Shown here: positions 28,244 to 36,610 of the stretch, piece by piece
Numbering within the stretch: position 1 is the first letter of the stretch
How the letters are laid out: the number at the start of each line of letters is the position of its first letter
Assembly: GCA_016432725.1 (NCBI GenBank)
Contig: JACJDG010000003.1
Span: forward strand, 7,160,001-7,224,000
Length of the DNA stretch: 64,000 nt
Direction of reading: 5' to 3'
Source of the DNA: Streptomyces sp. DHE7-1
Lineage (GTDB): Bacteria > Actinomycetota > Actinomycetes > Streptomycetales > Streptomycetaceae
Notes under the pieces: generated by a model
Seen by the model: only the letters and a program-made list of their open reading frames with translations
What the model was told of the DNA's origin: nothing
Database searches by the model: none
Translations under genes and position numbers: made by a program

Positions 28244-28899
28244 GTTCCCAGCTCCTTGTCGAGAAAGCCGCTCAGCCGGCCCAGCGACGTCGCGGCGACG
28301 CTGAAGGTCACGACGTCACCCGGATGGGCCAGCACCCCGTGGGCGGGCAGCATCGACCGCCCGGCACGGGTGATCTCCACGACCCGGATCTCGCCCTCCA
28401 CGTCGAACTCGGTGACCCGCCGCCCGGCGAGGTACGACGGCAGCCGGGAGCGCACCAGGAGCGTCTCGCCGTTGCCGAAGGAGAAGTCCGGGGTGAGGTG
28501 GCGGTGCAGCAGCATCCGGTGGATGCGGTTCACCGCCCAGCGGACACTCGAGATCGTCGGGATGCCCAGCTCGCGGTAGAGATCGGCGCGGCACGGATCG
28601 TGGATGCGGGCGAGGACGATCGGCACCCGGTACGTCTCCTTCGCGGTCCGCGCGCTGACGATGTTGCTGTTGTCCCCGGACGTGACCGCGACGAAGGCGT
28701 CCGCGTGGGCGATCCCGGCCGCCTCCAGCACCGGACGGCTGAAGCCGTTGCCCACGTGGAACCCGCCGGTGAAACCGGGTGACAGCTCCTTGCGCGCCGC
28801 GGGCCGCAGATCGACGATCCGTACGTCGTGCCCCTCGGCGGCGAGCCGCGTGGCCAGCGTGGCCCCGACCCGGCCGCAGCCCGCGATGATCACTCTCAT
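28240..28899 (-). CDS. TrkA-type potassium channel regulatory subunit (RCK), first copy
   Basis: 219 residues with a clear TrkA-N Rossmann fold (MRVIIAGCGRVGATLATRLA, acidic RIVDLRPA) and a TrkA-C-like domain after about residue 140 (VTEFDVEGEIRVVEITRAGR). Compared with its downstream partner the sequence is quite different, so these are likely hetero-oligomer partners (like CeoB/CeoC or TrkA pairs) rather than a recent duplication. The ATG overlaps the stop of the P-type ATPase gene (ATGA), tying cation pumping and K+ flux control into one transcript. Confidence 0.88.
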   Translation of the reverse strand: MRVIIAGCGRVGATLATRLAAEGHDVRIVDLRPAARKELSPGFTGGFHVGNGFSRPVLEAAGIAHADAFVAVTSGDNSNIVSARTAKETYRVPIVLARIHDPCRADLYRELGIPTISSVRWAVNRIHRMLLHRHLTPDFSFGNGETLLVRSRLPSYLAGRRVTEFDVEGEIRVVEITRAGRSMLPAHGVLAHPGDVVTFSVAATSLGRLSGFLDKELGT

Positions 28900-31744
28900 G
28901 GCGTTCCTCCCTCGGGACGCGGCCGCCGGCGCCGCAGCGCCCACTTCCTGACTTCCTCGGCGGCCAGGAGCAACGCCCCGAACGCGGCCAGGACCGCCCA
29001 GTCGGCGGGGGCCAGCGGCGCGGTGCGGAAGACGGCCTGGAGCGGTGGTGCGTAGCTGATGGCCGCCATCAGCCCGATGCCGAAGCAGCCCGCGGCCAGT
29101 AGCCACGGATTGCCGAACAGCCCGGCCCGGAAGACGCTCTGCCGGTCGGTGCGCACGGCCAGCGCGTTGAAGAACTGGCTGACGACGATGCCCGCCTGGA
29201 CCATGGTGATGGCCTCCCGGTAGACCGGATCGCTCCTGGTGAAGTCCGCGTAGGGGATGCCGGAGGTGTTGACGTGCCAGAAGAAGACGGCGCACACGCC
29301 GAGGGCCTGGATGCCGCCGAGGAACAGGATGCGGCCCATGACGGCCGCCGAGAACAGCCGCTCCCGGCGCGGCCTTGGCGGGCTGTTCATCACGTCGGGT
29401 TCCATCGGTTCCGCGCCGAGAGCCAGGGCGGGCAGCACGTCCGAGCCGAGGTCGATGGCGAGGATCTGCACGGCCGTGATCGGCACCAGCGGGAACCCGG
29501 CGAAGGTCGCCGCGAGGATCGGCGCGAGTTCGGCGATGTTGTGGCTGAAGAGGTAGATCAGGAACTTGCGGATGTTCCGGTAGACCGAACGCCCCAGGCC
29601 GACGGCGGTCGTGATGGACGCGAACGAGTCGTCGAGCAGCACCATCACGGCGGCCTCGCGGGCCACGTCGGTGCCCGAGGCACCCATTGCGACACCGATG
29701 TCGGCGTGCTTCAGGGCCGGTGCGTCGTTGGCGCCGTCGCCCGTGACGGCGACCACCTCGCCGCGCCGCCGCAACGCCGTGACCACCCGCATCTTGTGCT
29801 CGGGGCTGACCCGGCACAGCAGCAGTTCGGTGGAGCCGGCCAGCAGGGAGTCGAGGCCGCTGTCGTCCAGCGCGTCCAGCTGGGGGCCCGTCACCACGGT
29901 CGGGTCCGGCTCGCGCACGATGCCGACGCGGCGGGCGACGGCCTCCGCGGTCAGCGGATGGTCACCGGTGACCATGACGATCCGCACCCCGGCGCGCCGG
30001 CAGGCGTCCACCGCGTCGCGCACCTCCGGCCTGGGCGGGTCGTACATCCCGGCGAGCCCGAGCAGGGTCAGCCCCGTCTCGGCCTCCTCCACCTGCGGAC
30101 GCGGACCGGCGATCTCCCGCCGGGCGACCGCGAGCACCCGCAGGCCCTGTCCGGCCATGTCGTCCGCGGCCGCCGCCACCCGGCGGCGCTCGTCGTCCGT
30201 CAGCGGCGTCCGTGTGCCGCCGCTCCGCACGGCGTCGCAGCGGCTGAGGAGTTCGAGCGGGGCGCCCTTGGCGTAGGCGAAGAGGCCGCCGTCGGCGGCG
30301 CGGTGCACGGTGCTCATGAGTTTGCGGACGGAGTCGAAGGGATGCTCCGCGACCCGTGGTGTCCGCGCCTCCTCGGCCGCGGGATCGAGTCCGGCCTTCC
30401 GGGCGGCCACCAGCAGCGCCCCCTCGGTGGTGTCGCCCAGCACCCGCCAGGGGTCCCGTCCGGCCGGCGGCACCAGCCGGGCGTTGCCGCAGAGGGCCGC
30501 CGCCCGCAGCAGTTCCCGGACGGACCCCGGGTCGGCGACCTCGCCGACGGGCGCGTACCCCACCCCGGTGACGGCGTGCGGCACACCGTCCGCCCACAGC
30601 CGGACGACGGTCATCTCGGCCTGGGTGAGGGTGCCCGTCTTGTCGGTGCAGATCACGCTGGTCGAGCCGAGCGCCTCCACCGCCAGCAGCTGCTTCACCA
30701 GCGCGTGCCGGCGGGCCATGCGGCGCACTCCGATGGCGAGCGACACCGACAGGGTGGCCGGCAGACCCTCGGGCACGAGGGCCACCATGACGCCCAGCGA
30801 GAAGACGAACGTGTCGACGAACGGCTGCCCGCTCGGCACGCGCACCGCGAACAGGAGGGCGCCGGTCGCTAGCGCCACCCCGGCGACCCGGCGGGCCATG
30901 ACCGCCACCTGGAGCTGCAGCGGGGTCTTCTGCCGCGGGGCGGTGGCGGCGAGCCGGAAGATCCGCCCGAACTCGGTGGCGGCACCGGTGGCGAACACGA
31001 CGGCCTTGCCCGTGCCCGCGACCAGATCGGTGCCCATGAACAGGCAGTTGCGCGCCTGGAGCGGCGGTCCCGGCGGCACGGGTTCCGCGACGCGCGCGAC
31101 GGGATCGCTCTCGCCGTTGAGCGCGGCGTTGTTGACGGCCGCCTCCTGGGCCTCGACCAGCCGGCAGTCGGCCGGAACCGCGTCCCCGGCCTCCAGGACC
31201 ACCAGGTCGCCCGGCACCAGCTCGCGCGCGGGCAGCTCCCGGCGCACCGCGTCGCGCAGCACGCGGCAGGTGTGCGGCACCATCGCCTGCAGGGACTCCG
31301 CCGTCCGCTCGGCCGAGTACTCCTGCGCGAAGCCGATGCCCGCGTTCAGCAGCACCACCGCGAGGATCGCCAGCGCCAGTTGCAGGGTGGCCGGATCGCG
31401 GGGCCGTCCCAGCCAGTACGCCAGGAACGTGATCGCCGAGGAGACGAGCAGGACGACCGCGAAGAGATCGGTGAACTGTGCGACCAGCAGCCGCCGGACA
31501 TGGCGGCGGCTCACCGGGGGAGTTCGTTGGGGCCGTGTCGGGCCCGGCGTGCGGCCGCCTCGGCCGGGGCGAGCCCGCGCGGCGAGCCACCGGTGGCGGC
31601 GAAGACCTCGGGGACCCGCAGGGTGGCGATGGGCGGCGCGGACGCCTCCGGCCGGTCCGGTGCCCGGGCCGGCGGCGTGACGTCGGTCCCTGGTTCGCCG
31701 GCAGCGGCCACGGCCGTCTCCCGCCGGGCGGGACGGGTTCTCAT
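28896..31744 (-). CDS. P2-type cation-transporting ATPase (N-terminal frameshift)
   Basis: Restored length about 949 residues. An N-terminal cation-ATPase segment (LAPAEAAARRARHGPNELP) is followed by about ten helices, the actuator motif NNAALNGESDPV, the phosphorylated Asp in VICTDKTGTLTQAEMTVVRL, and the hinge VAVTGDGANDAPALKHADIG. The ion motif VALVPEGLPATLSVSLAIGV in helix 4 fits Ca2+/Na+/K+ pumps of the PMA1/PacL/CtpF type rather than heavy-metal pumps; CtpF is a DosR-regulon member in M. tuberculosis. The first 76 codons are in another frame, joined by one extra base in the G run at 31516-31520. The start overlaps the CBS gene stop (ATGA) and the stop overlaps the TrkA start. Confidence 0.9.
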
Positions 31745-32187
31745 GCCCGGGTCTCCGAGGGCGGCCCCGGCGGCTCGCGCAGGACGCTCCAGGCGACCGG
31801 GCCCAGCAGATCGGCCAGCCGCCGGAAGACGTCGAGGAAGAGGTCGTCGATCGTCAGCACGCCCACCACGCGGCCCGCGTCCAGGGCCGGGAGCCGGCGG
31901 ACCCCGGTGCGGCGGAACGCGCGGTAGGCCGACTGGAGGTCGTCGCCGGCCTCGATTGTGACCACGGCCGTCGACATCACCGCGTCCGCCCGGGCCGCCA
32001 CGCCCAGACCGCCGCCCATGCCGCGCACGGCGAGGTCGCGGTCGGTGACGATGCCGCGCAGTGTTCCGTCCTCGACCACGAGGACGGAACCCACGGCGGA
32101 CTCGGTCATCCGCCGGATCACCTCGGCCAGGGACACGTCCGGGGCGACGCACACCGGGGGAGTGGTCATGACCTCGGCGACCTTCAT
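31741..32187 (-). CDS. Tandem CBS-domain protein
   Basis: 148 residues containing two CBS repeats, about 5-60 (MTTPPVCVAPDVSLAEVIRR, GIVTDRDLAVRG) and 70-125 (VMSTAVVTIEAGDDLQSAYR, VVGVLTIDDLFLDV). Paired CBS domains bind adenosine nucleotides, and stand-alone copies such as Hrp1 (Rv2626c) are prominent in mycobacterial dormancy regulons. Here it is the first gene of a CBS-ATPase-TrkA-TrkA operon, which suggests it senses energy charge for ion transport. The start is an ATG with AAGGAG 8 bases upstream. Confidence 0.9.
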   Translation of the reverse strand: MKVAEVMTTPPVCVAPDVSLAEVIRRMTESAVGSVLVVEDGTLRGIVTDRDLAVRGMGGGLGVAARADAVMSTAVVTIEAGDDLQSAYRAFRRTGVRRLPALDAGRVVGVLTIDDLFLDVFRRLADLLGPVAWSVLREPPGPPSETRA

Positions 32188-32575
32188 GAGGCGGCTCCTT
32201 GGTCCGCGGTCCTGGTGCCCGCCCGGCCCGTGGCCCGCCTGAACCGGGCACCCGGGCGCCGATTCCATGCAAGGCCCCGGCACCGCGGGCCTGCCAGGGC
32301 CATTGGTCCCGACCGGGGCGGGGGACGGGCCACCCGGCACCCGGCGGGGCCGCGTGGCCCTGATCCGTGCGTCGTCGCGGCGTCACCCGGGTGGCGGGAC
32401 CCCCGGCGGCAGGGGGTGGAGCCGATGTCCCGCACGTCACCGCGGGCCCCGGCGCGGTGCCCGAGAGCCGGGCCGCGCCCGCAGCGGTCGTCGCGCACGG
32501 CGGAGCCTCGCAGAATGGTGGCGTACCGACCTGCCGCGCCGACGCGCGGCGGAGCGCGACGGAGGGGCTGGGGAG
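32188..32575. other. Divergent promoter interval, 388 bases
   Basis: It separates the CBS-ATPase-TrkA operon (minus) from the Rv2004c-like gene (plus). It contains the candidate regulator box at 32296-32310. The remaining sequence is GC-rich with no other gene or clear -10/-35 pair that I could support. Confidence 0.5.
32296..32310. promoter_or_regulatory. Candidate OsdR/DevR-type box before the CBS-ATPase operon
   Basis: AGGGCCATTGGTCCC, a good match to the island motif, lies 109 bases before the CBS gene start and 266 bases before the divergent kinase-like gene. Confidence 0.5.
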
Positions 32576-34096
32576 ATGCCCGATACACGGGACGGCGGCG
32601 GCCCGCCGCCGCGTGCGGAGGTGGCCGAGACCCACACCGCGGTCCTGTTCTTCGTCGGCGACCGCGCCCACAAGCTCAAGAAGCCGGTCGACCTGGGGTT
32701 CCTCGACTGCACCACGGTGGCGGCCCGCCGCGCCGCGTGCGAGCGGGAACTCACGCTCAACCGCCGGTTCTCTCCCGACGTCTACCTCGGGCTGGGCGAG
32801 TACCGCGGCCCCGGTGCGCGGGAGCCCGAGCCGCTCGTGGTGATGCGCCGCATGCCGGAGCACCGCCGCCTCGCCCACCTCGTACGGGAGGGAGCCGCCG
32901 TCGACGACGTCCTGCGGGCCGTCGCCCGGCAGCTCGCCGCGTGGCACGCGGAGGCGCCCCGCGGCCGGGACATCGACGAGCAGGGCACCCGGGACGCGCT
33001 GGCCTCCCGCTGGGAGGACAGCTTCGCCCAGGTGCGCTCCCTGGGCGCCGACGGCCTCGGTGCCGAAGAGGTGACGGAGACCGAGCGGCTGGTGCGCCGC
33101 TACCTCGCCGGCCGCGAGCGGCTGTTCGCCTCCCGCATCGAGCAGGGCCGGGTGGTCGACGGGCACGGCGACCTGCTCGCCGAGGACATCTTCTGCCTCG
33201 ACGACGGCCCCCGCGTCCTGGACTGCCTGGAGTTCGACGACCGGCTCCGCTACGTCGACGGCCTCGACGACGCGGCCTTCCTCGCCATGGACCTGGAACA
33301 GCTCGGCGCGCCCGAGGAGGCGGCGTACTTCCTCGCCCGCTACGGCGCGTTCTCCGGTGATCCCGCTCCGCCGTCCCTGTGGCACCACTACGTCGCCTAC
33401 CGCGCGTTCGTACGCGCCAAGGTGTCCCTGATCCAGGCCCGGCAGGGCGCGTCCGGCGCGCATGCGGCGGCCCGGCGGCTGACCTCGGCGGCGCTGCGGC
33501 ACCTGCGGACCTCCGCCGTCGGGCTCGTCCTCGTCGGCGGCCTCCCCGGCAGCGGCAAGTCCACCCTCGCCGCGGCGCTGACCGACCGGCTGGGCGTCAC
33601 CCTGCTCAGCAGCGACCGGGTCCGCAAGGAGCTGGCCGGCCTCCCCGCGGACCGGTCCGCGGCGGCCGGGTACGGCCAGGGGCTGTACACGCCCGAGTGG
33701 ACGGCCCGGACCTACGGGACCCTGCTCGACCGCGCCGCCGCCCTGCTGTCGTCCGGCGAGTCCGTCGTCCTGGACGCCACCTGGTCCGACGCGGCACAGC
33801 GCGAGGCGGCCCGGCGGGTGGCCGAACGCACCAGCGCCGACCTGACGGCCCTGCGCTGCCAGGTTCCGGACGACGTCTCGGCGGCCCGCCTCATGACGCG
33901 CGCCCCGGGCGCCTCCGACGCCGGGCCCGCCATCGCCGCCGCCATGGCGGCACGGGAACCGCCGTGGCCCGAGGCCGTCCCGGTCGACACCGGCGGCGCG
34001 CTGGAGGCCGCGGTCGCGCGGGCGCTGGTCGCCGTACGCCCGTGGAGCACCGGCCGGGCCCCGGTCTTCCGCCGCCCCTACTCGGAGCCGGACTGA
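32576..34096 (+). CDS. Bifunctional APH-like / P-loop kinase protein (Rv2004c-like)
   Basis: 506 residues. The N-terminal ~330 residues form an aminoglycoside phosphotransferase-like domain with VVDGHGDLLAEDIFCLDD and a following CLEFDDRLRYVDGLDDAAFL (the acid residues where APH enzymes bind metal). The C-terminal ~170 residues are a zeta-toxin/AAA-like P-loop kinase with Walker A LVLVGGLPGSGKSTLAAAL and a nearby SSDRVRKEL. This domain pair is that of M. tuberculosis Rv2004c, a DosR-regulon gene of unknown function, which supports the reading of this region as a dormancy island. The ATG follows a GGGGAG site closely. The substrate is unknown. Confidence 0.87.
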   Translation: MPDTRDGGGPPPRAEVAETHTAVLFFVGDRAHKLKKPVDLGFLDCTTVAARRAACERELTLNRRFSPDVYLGLGEYRGPGAREPEPLVVMRRMPEHRRLAHLVREGAAVDDVLRAVARQLAAWHAEAPRGRDIDEQGTRDALASRWEDSFAQVRSLGADGLGAEEVTETERLVRRYLAGRERLFASRIEQGRVVDGHGDLLAEDIFCLDDGPRVLDCLEFDDRLRYVDGLDDAAFLAMDLEQLGAPEEAAYFLARYGAFSGDPAPPSLWHHYVAYRAFVRAKVSLIQARQGASGAHAAARRLTSAALRHLRTSAVGLVLVGGLPGSGKSTLAAALTDRLGVTLLSSDRVRKELAGLPADRSAAAGYGQGLYTPEWTARTYGTLLDRAAALLSSGESVVLDATWSDAAQREAARRVAERTSADLTALRCQVPDDVSAARLMTRAPGASDAGPAIAAAMAAREPPWPEAVPVDTGGALEAAVARALVAVRPWSTGRAPVFRRPYSEPD

Positions 34097-34121
34097 GCGG
34101 TTCGGAGCCGGACTGAGCGGT
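34082..34121 (+). repeat. Exact 20-base tandem duplication over the stop codon
   Basis: TCGGAGCCGGACTGAGCGGT occurs twice head to tail (34082-34101 and 34102-34121). The first copy contains the stop codon of the APH-like gene, so the duplication leaves the protein unchanged. Confidence 0.9.
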
Positions 34122-34139
34122 CCCCGTGATCCGACGTGC

Positions 34140-34928
34140 TCAGCCCGCCGCGGGGGTCTCCGGGGCGGGGGCGGCGGTGTCACGGCCGGGAGGGCCGGAG
34201 GCCCAGGCGACGGCCTCCTCCAGTTCGTCGTACTCGAAGCGCCGTACTTCGGCCCGGACGAAGTGGTTCGCCAGGTGGGGCGCGAGTTCGGCGAGCCGGC
34301 TGTCGGCCGCCAGCGCGATCCGCCTGACCCTGCGGTGGTGGTCCCGGACGAAACGGACGTGCCGGAGCAGGCTCTTGACGTTCTCCCAGCCCGGGAAGGC
34401 ACGCGCGTGCACCACGACGCCGTCCAGCGCCTCATGGGTGTCGAGCCAGTCGTCGACGGTCCGCGCCAGCGCGTCGAAGTCCTGGACGCGCAGCGGCTGA
34501 TCGACCTCGATCACGACCACCCTGGCGTCGGAACGGAGCTGGTGGGACACGCCGGGACCCTCGGGCAGGGAGGTGAGCCAGCGCAGCGCCTCCGCCCGGT
34601 CCGCGCAGCCGTAGACGCGGACCGGGCAGGGCATCAGGAAGCTCGCGAGCCGGGTCGACTCGCGGATCCAGCGGATGTCGCTGACGACCGCGCAGCCCTC
34701 GAACAGGCGCATCGAGCCGAAGCCCACCTTGAGGTCCTCCCACCCGGCCGCCGGCCGGTACGACCGGAACTCCGGGCCGCACTCCCACAGGAGCCGGATG
34801 CGGCGGCCCTCCCTGCGCGCCTCGTCGAGGAGCGGCTGGACCACGGCCTCGTAGTCGTCCTTCGTCACCGTGCCGATCGCCTTGACCGCGTCGACTCCCG
34901 GGGGCGCGTCCTGGGCTCTTTCCAGCAT
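34140..34928 (-). CDS. Tandem SpoIIAA-like (STAS/SEC14-type) domain protein
   Basis: 262 residues with two similar alpha/beta domains of the SpoIIAA-like (DUF3478) type. The first, about residues 10-125, has GTVTKDDYEAVVQPLLDEAR, GWEDLKVGFGSMRLFEGCAV and ADRAEALRWL; the second, about 130-245, has PLRVQDFDALARTVDDWLDT, GWENVKSLLRHVRFVRDHHR and YDELEEAVAW. These domains bind small hydrophobic or nucleotide ligands in related proteins; the function here is unknown. It is convergent with the APH-like gene and divergent from the universal stress protein gene. Confidence 0.82.
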   Translation of the reverse strand: MLERAQDAPPGVDAVKAIGTVTKDDYEAVVQPLLDEARREGRRIRLLWECGPEFRSYRPAAGWEDLKVGFGSMRLFEGCAVVSDIRWIRESTRLASFLMPCPVRVYGCADRAEALRWLTSLPEGPGVSHQLRSDARVVVIEVDQPLRVQDFDALARTVDDWLDTHEALDGVVVHARAFPGWENVKSLLRHVRFVRDHHRRVRRIALAADSRLAELAPHLANHFVRAEVRRFEYDELEEAVAWASGPPGRDTAAPAPETPAAG

Positions 34929-35168
34929 GGCGTTCCTTCTCTCAGGTCGGCCCGGCCCTCCCGCTCAGCACCAGTGTGGAGCGACCTTCCGCCGCGCGCA
35001 CACCGGCGGAGGGGGGCCGCGCCTCCGTCCCGGCGTGCGGCCGGGAGGGCAGGTGGGGATGCTCGAAGGGGGACCACCACGCCCGGCATGCGCGTGACGT
35101 CCGGCCGAGCCACCCGGCCGCACACGTCACCGGCATCGCCGGCTCAGAACGAGAGGGAGGCCGCCGCC

Positions 35169-36038
35169 ATGCAACCCGTCGTCACCGTGGGCCTCGACGG
35201 CTCGCCCGAGAGTCTGACCGCCGCCCGCTGGGGCGCGGACGAGGCCGAGAAGCGAGGGCTCCCCCTGCGCCTGCTGCACGCCTGGCCCCTGCTCGCGCCG
35301 GAACCGGCCGGTGTCCCCGCCGAGGCCGACCAGAACTACTGGGCGAACCGGATCGTCCAGACCGCGCAGGCCGAACTACGGGCCCACCACCCGGGGCTGG
35401 AGGTCGTCGGGGACCTGGTCGCGGACGACGCGCGGGACGCGCTGCTGCGCGCCGCCTCCGAGTCGGAGCTGACCGTCCTCGGCTCACGGGGACTGGAGCC
35501 CGTGCAGAGCTATTTCCTGGGCGACGTCAGCATGCCCGTCGTGGCGCGGGCCGAACGCCCCGTGGTCCTCGTCCGGGCGGAAGCGGCCGATGGGACGGCG
35601 CCCTCGGCGGCCGCGGGCCGGGTGGTCGTGGGCCTGCAGCCGCAGCGCGCCGGCGACGACCTGCTCGACTTCGCCTTCCGCAGCGCCGCGGCCAGGGCCG
35701 TGCCGCTCGTGGCCGTGTACGCGCGCAGTGTGCCGCTGCACGCCCGCGTGCCCTGGGGCCTGGACCACGACGTCACCGAGGAACTGACGCGCGACGCCCG
35801 TGAGCTGCTCAGCGGGGCGCTGCGACCATGGCGGGACAAGTACCCGGGAGTGGACGTGGCCGACACCGTCCGGCTCGAGAGCCCCGCCAGAGCGGTGGTG
35901 GAGGCCGCCGAGGGCGCGGCGCTGCTGGTGGTGGGCCGCCGCCGGCACCGCCCGGGTGTGGCACCCCGCCTGGGTCCGGTGGCCCAGGCCGCCATCCACC
36001 ACGGGCACTGCCCCGTCGCGGTCGTCCCCCACGACTGA
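35169..36038 (+). CDS. Universal stress protein with two UspA domains
   Basis: 289 residues made of two UspA units, residues 1-140 and 150-289. The first opens VVTVGLDGSPESLTAARWGA and ends in the ATP-loop region SELTVLGSRGLEPVQSYFLG then VVARAERPVVLVRAE. The second opens RVVVGLQPQRAGDDLLDFAF and ends ALLVVGRRRHRPG then HGHCPVAVVPHD. The first domain keeps a recognisable GSRG-type loop, so ATP binding is likely there; the second is less canonical. Tandem Usp proteins are hallmark members of actinobacterial dormancy regulons. A GAGAGGGAGG site precedes the ATG. It is the rightmost gene of the dormancy-type island. Confidence 0.9.
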   Translation: MQPVVTVGLDGSPESLTAARWGADEAEKRGLPLRLLHAWPLLAPEPAGVPAEADQNYWANRIVQTAQAELRAHHPGLEVVGDLVADDARDALLRAASESELTVLGSRGLEPVQSYFLGDVSMPVVARAERPVVLVRAEAADGTAPSAAAGRVVVGLQPQRAGDDLLDFAFRSAAARAVPLVAVYARSVPLHARVPWGLDHDVTEELTRDARELLSGALRPWRDKYPGVDVADTVRLESPARAVVEAAEGAALLVVGRRRHRPGVAPRLGPVAQAAIHHGHCPVAVVPHD

Positions 36039-36099
36039 CCGGGCGGGCGGGACGGCGGGAACCGCGCCGCCGGGCCCGAGGCCGCCCCGGATCCGCCGG

Positions 36100-36501
36100 T
36101 CACGCGCCCGACAGGCCCGCCCCCTGCGGTTCCGGCTCGGTGCGGGCGGCGGCATCGGCCAGGCCGAGGCGGAGGTGCTCGACGTGATGGATGGCCTGGT
36201 CGATGAGTTCCGCGACGTGGTTGTCGTAGAGGGAGTACACGATCGAGCGGCCCTTGCGGGTGCCGACGACGAGGCCGAGGTTGCGCAGCAGGCGCAACTG
36301 GTGGGAGCAGGCGGACTGTTCCATGCCGACCTCGGCGGCCAGCTCGGTCGCGGGCAGGGGGCCTTCGCGCAGGCGGGAGAGGATGAGCAGCCGCGAGGGG
36401 GTCGCCAGTGCCTGGAGGGTGGTGGCCACCTTGGCCGCGCCGGCCGCGTCCAGGCTCCTGCGCGGGACGTGTCCTGATGACTGTGCGGCTCCGTGACCCA
36501 T
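36100..36501 (-). CDS. ArsR/SmtB-family metal sensor, NmtR/CzrA type
   Basis: 133 residues with a winged helix (LATPSRLLILSRLREGPLPA, EQSACSHQLRLLRNLGLVVG, YSLYDNHV). Helix alpha-5 carries Asp, His, His and His in DNHVAELIDQAIHHVEH with the exact D-x-H-x10-H-x2-H spacing of the Zn/Co/Ni sites of CzrA and NmtR. The Cys pair of CadC/ArsR types is absent. It should repress and, on binding metal, release its target. It is divergent from a P1B-4 ATPase gene, and an AT-rich inverted repeat lies between them. The ATG MGHGAAQ was chosen; a longer frame reaches into the operator and is unlikely. Confidence 0.9.
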   Translation of the reverse strand: MGHGAAQSSGHVPRRSLDAAGAAKVATTLQALATPSRLLILSRLREGPLPATELAAEVGMEQSACSHQLRLLRNLGLVVGTRKGRSIVYSLYDNHVAELIDQAIHHVEHLRLGLADAAARTEPEPQGAGLSGA

Positions 36502-36527
36502 GCGGTCATGGTAACGGCACCACGAAT

Positions 36528-36555
36528 GAACACATGAATGAGTCTTCATTTGTTC
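36528..36555. promoter_or_regulatory. ArsR/SmtB-type operator, imperfect 12-4-12 inverted repeat
   Basis: GAACACATGAAT (36528-36539) and ATTTGTTC-containing right half (36544-36555) form an inverted repeat with 10 of 12 positions matching. It is strikingly AT-rich for this genome and lies between the divergent sensor and metal ATPase genes. Confidence 0.65.
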
Positions 36556-36610
36556 CTGTTACGGTGGTGAGGCCGGACCCCGCCCCGCCCACCGTGAAGG
36601 ACCCGCGCCG

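Noticed and set aside
31511..34435. A 974-residue minus-strand open frame upstream of the P-type ATPase
   Set aside because: Only its last 77 codons are real (N terminus of the ATPase, separated by an indel); the rest lies opposite the APH-like gene and in other frames of the CBS gene.
34944..34959. Regulator box in front of the universal stress protein
   Set aside because: AGGTCGGCCCGGCCCT matches the island motif at only about 11-12 of 16 positions and could be chance at this GC content.
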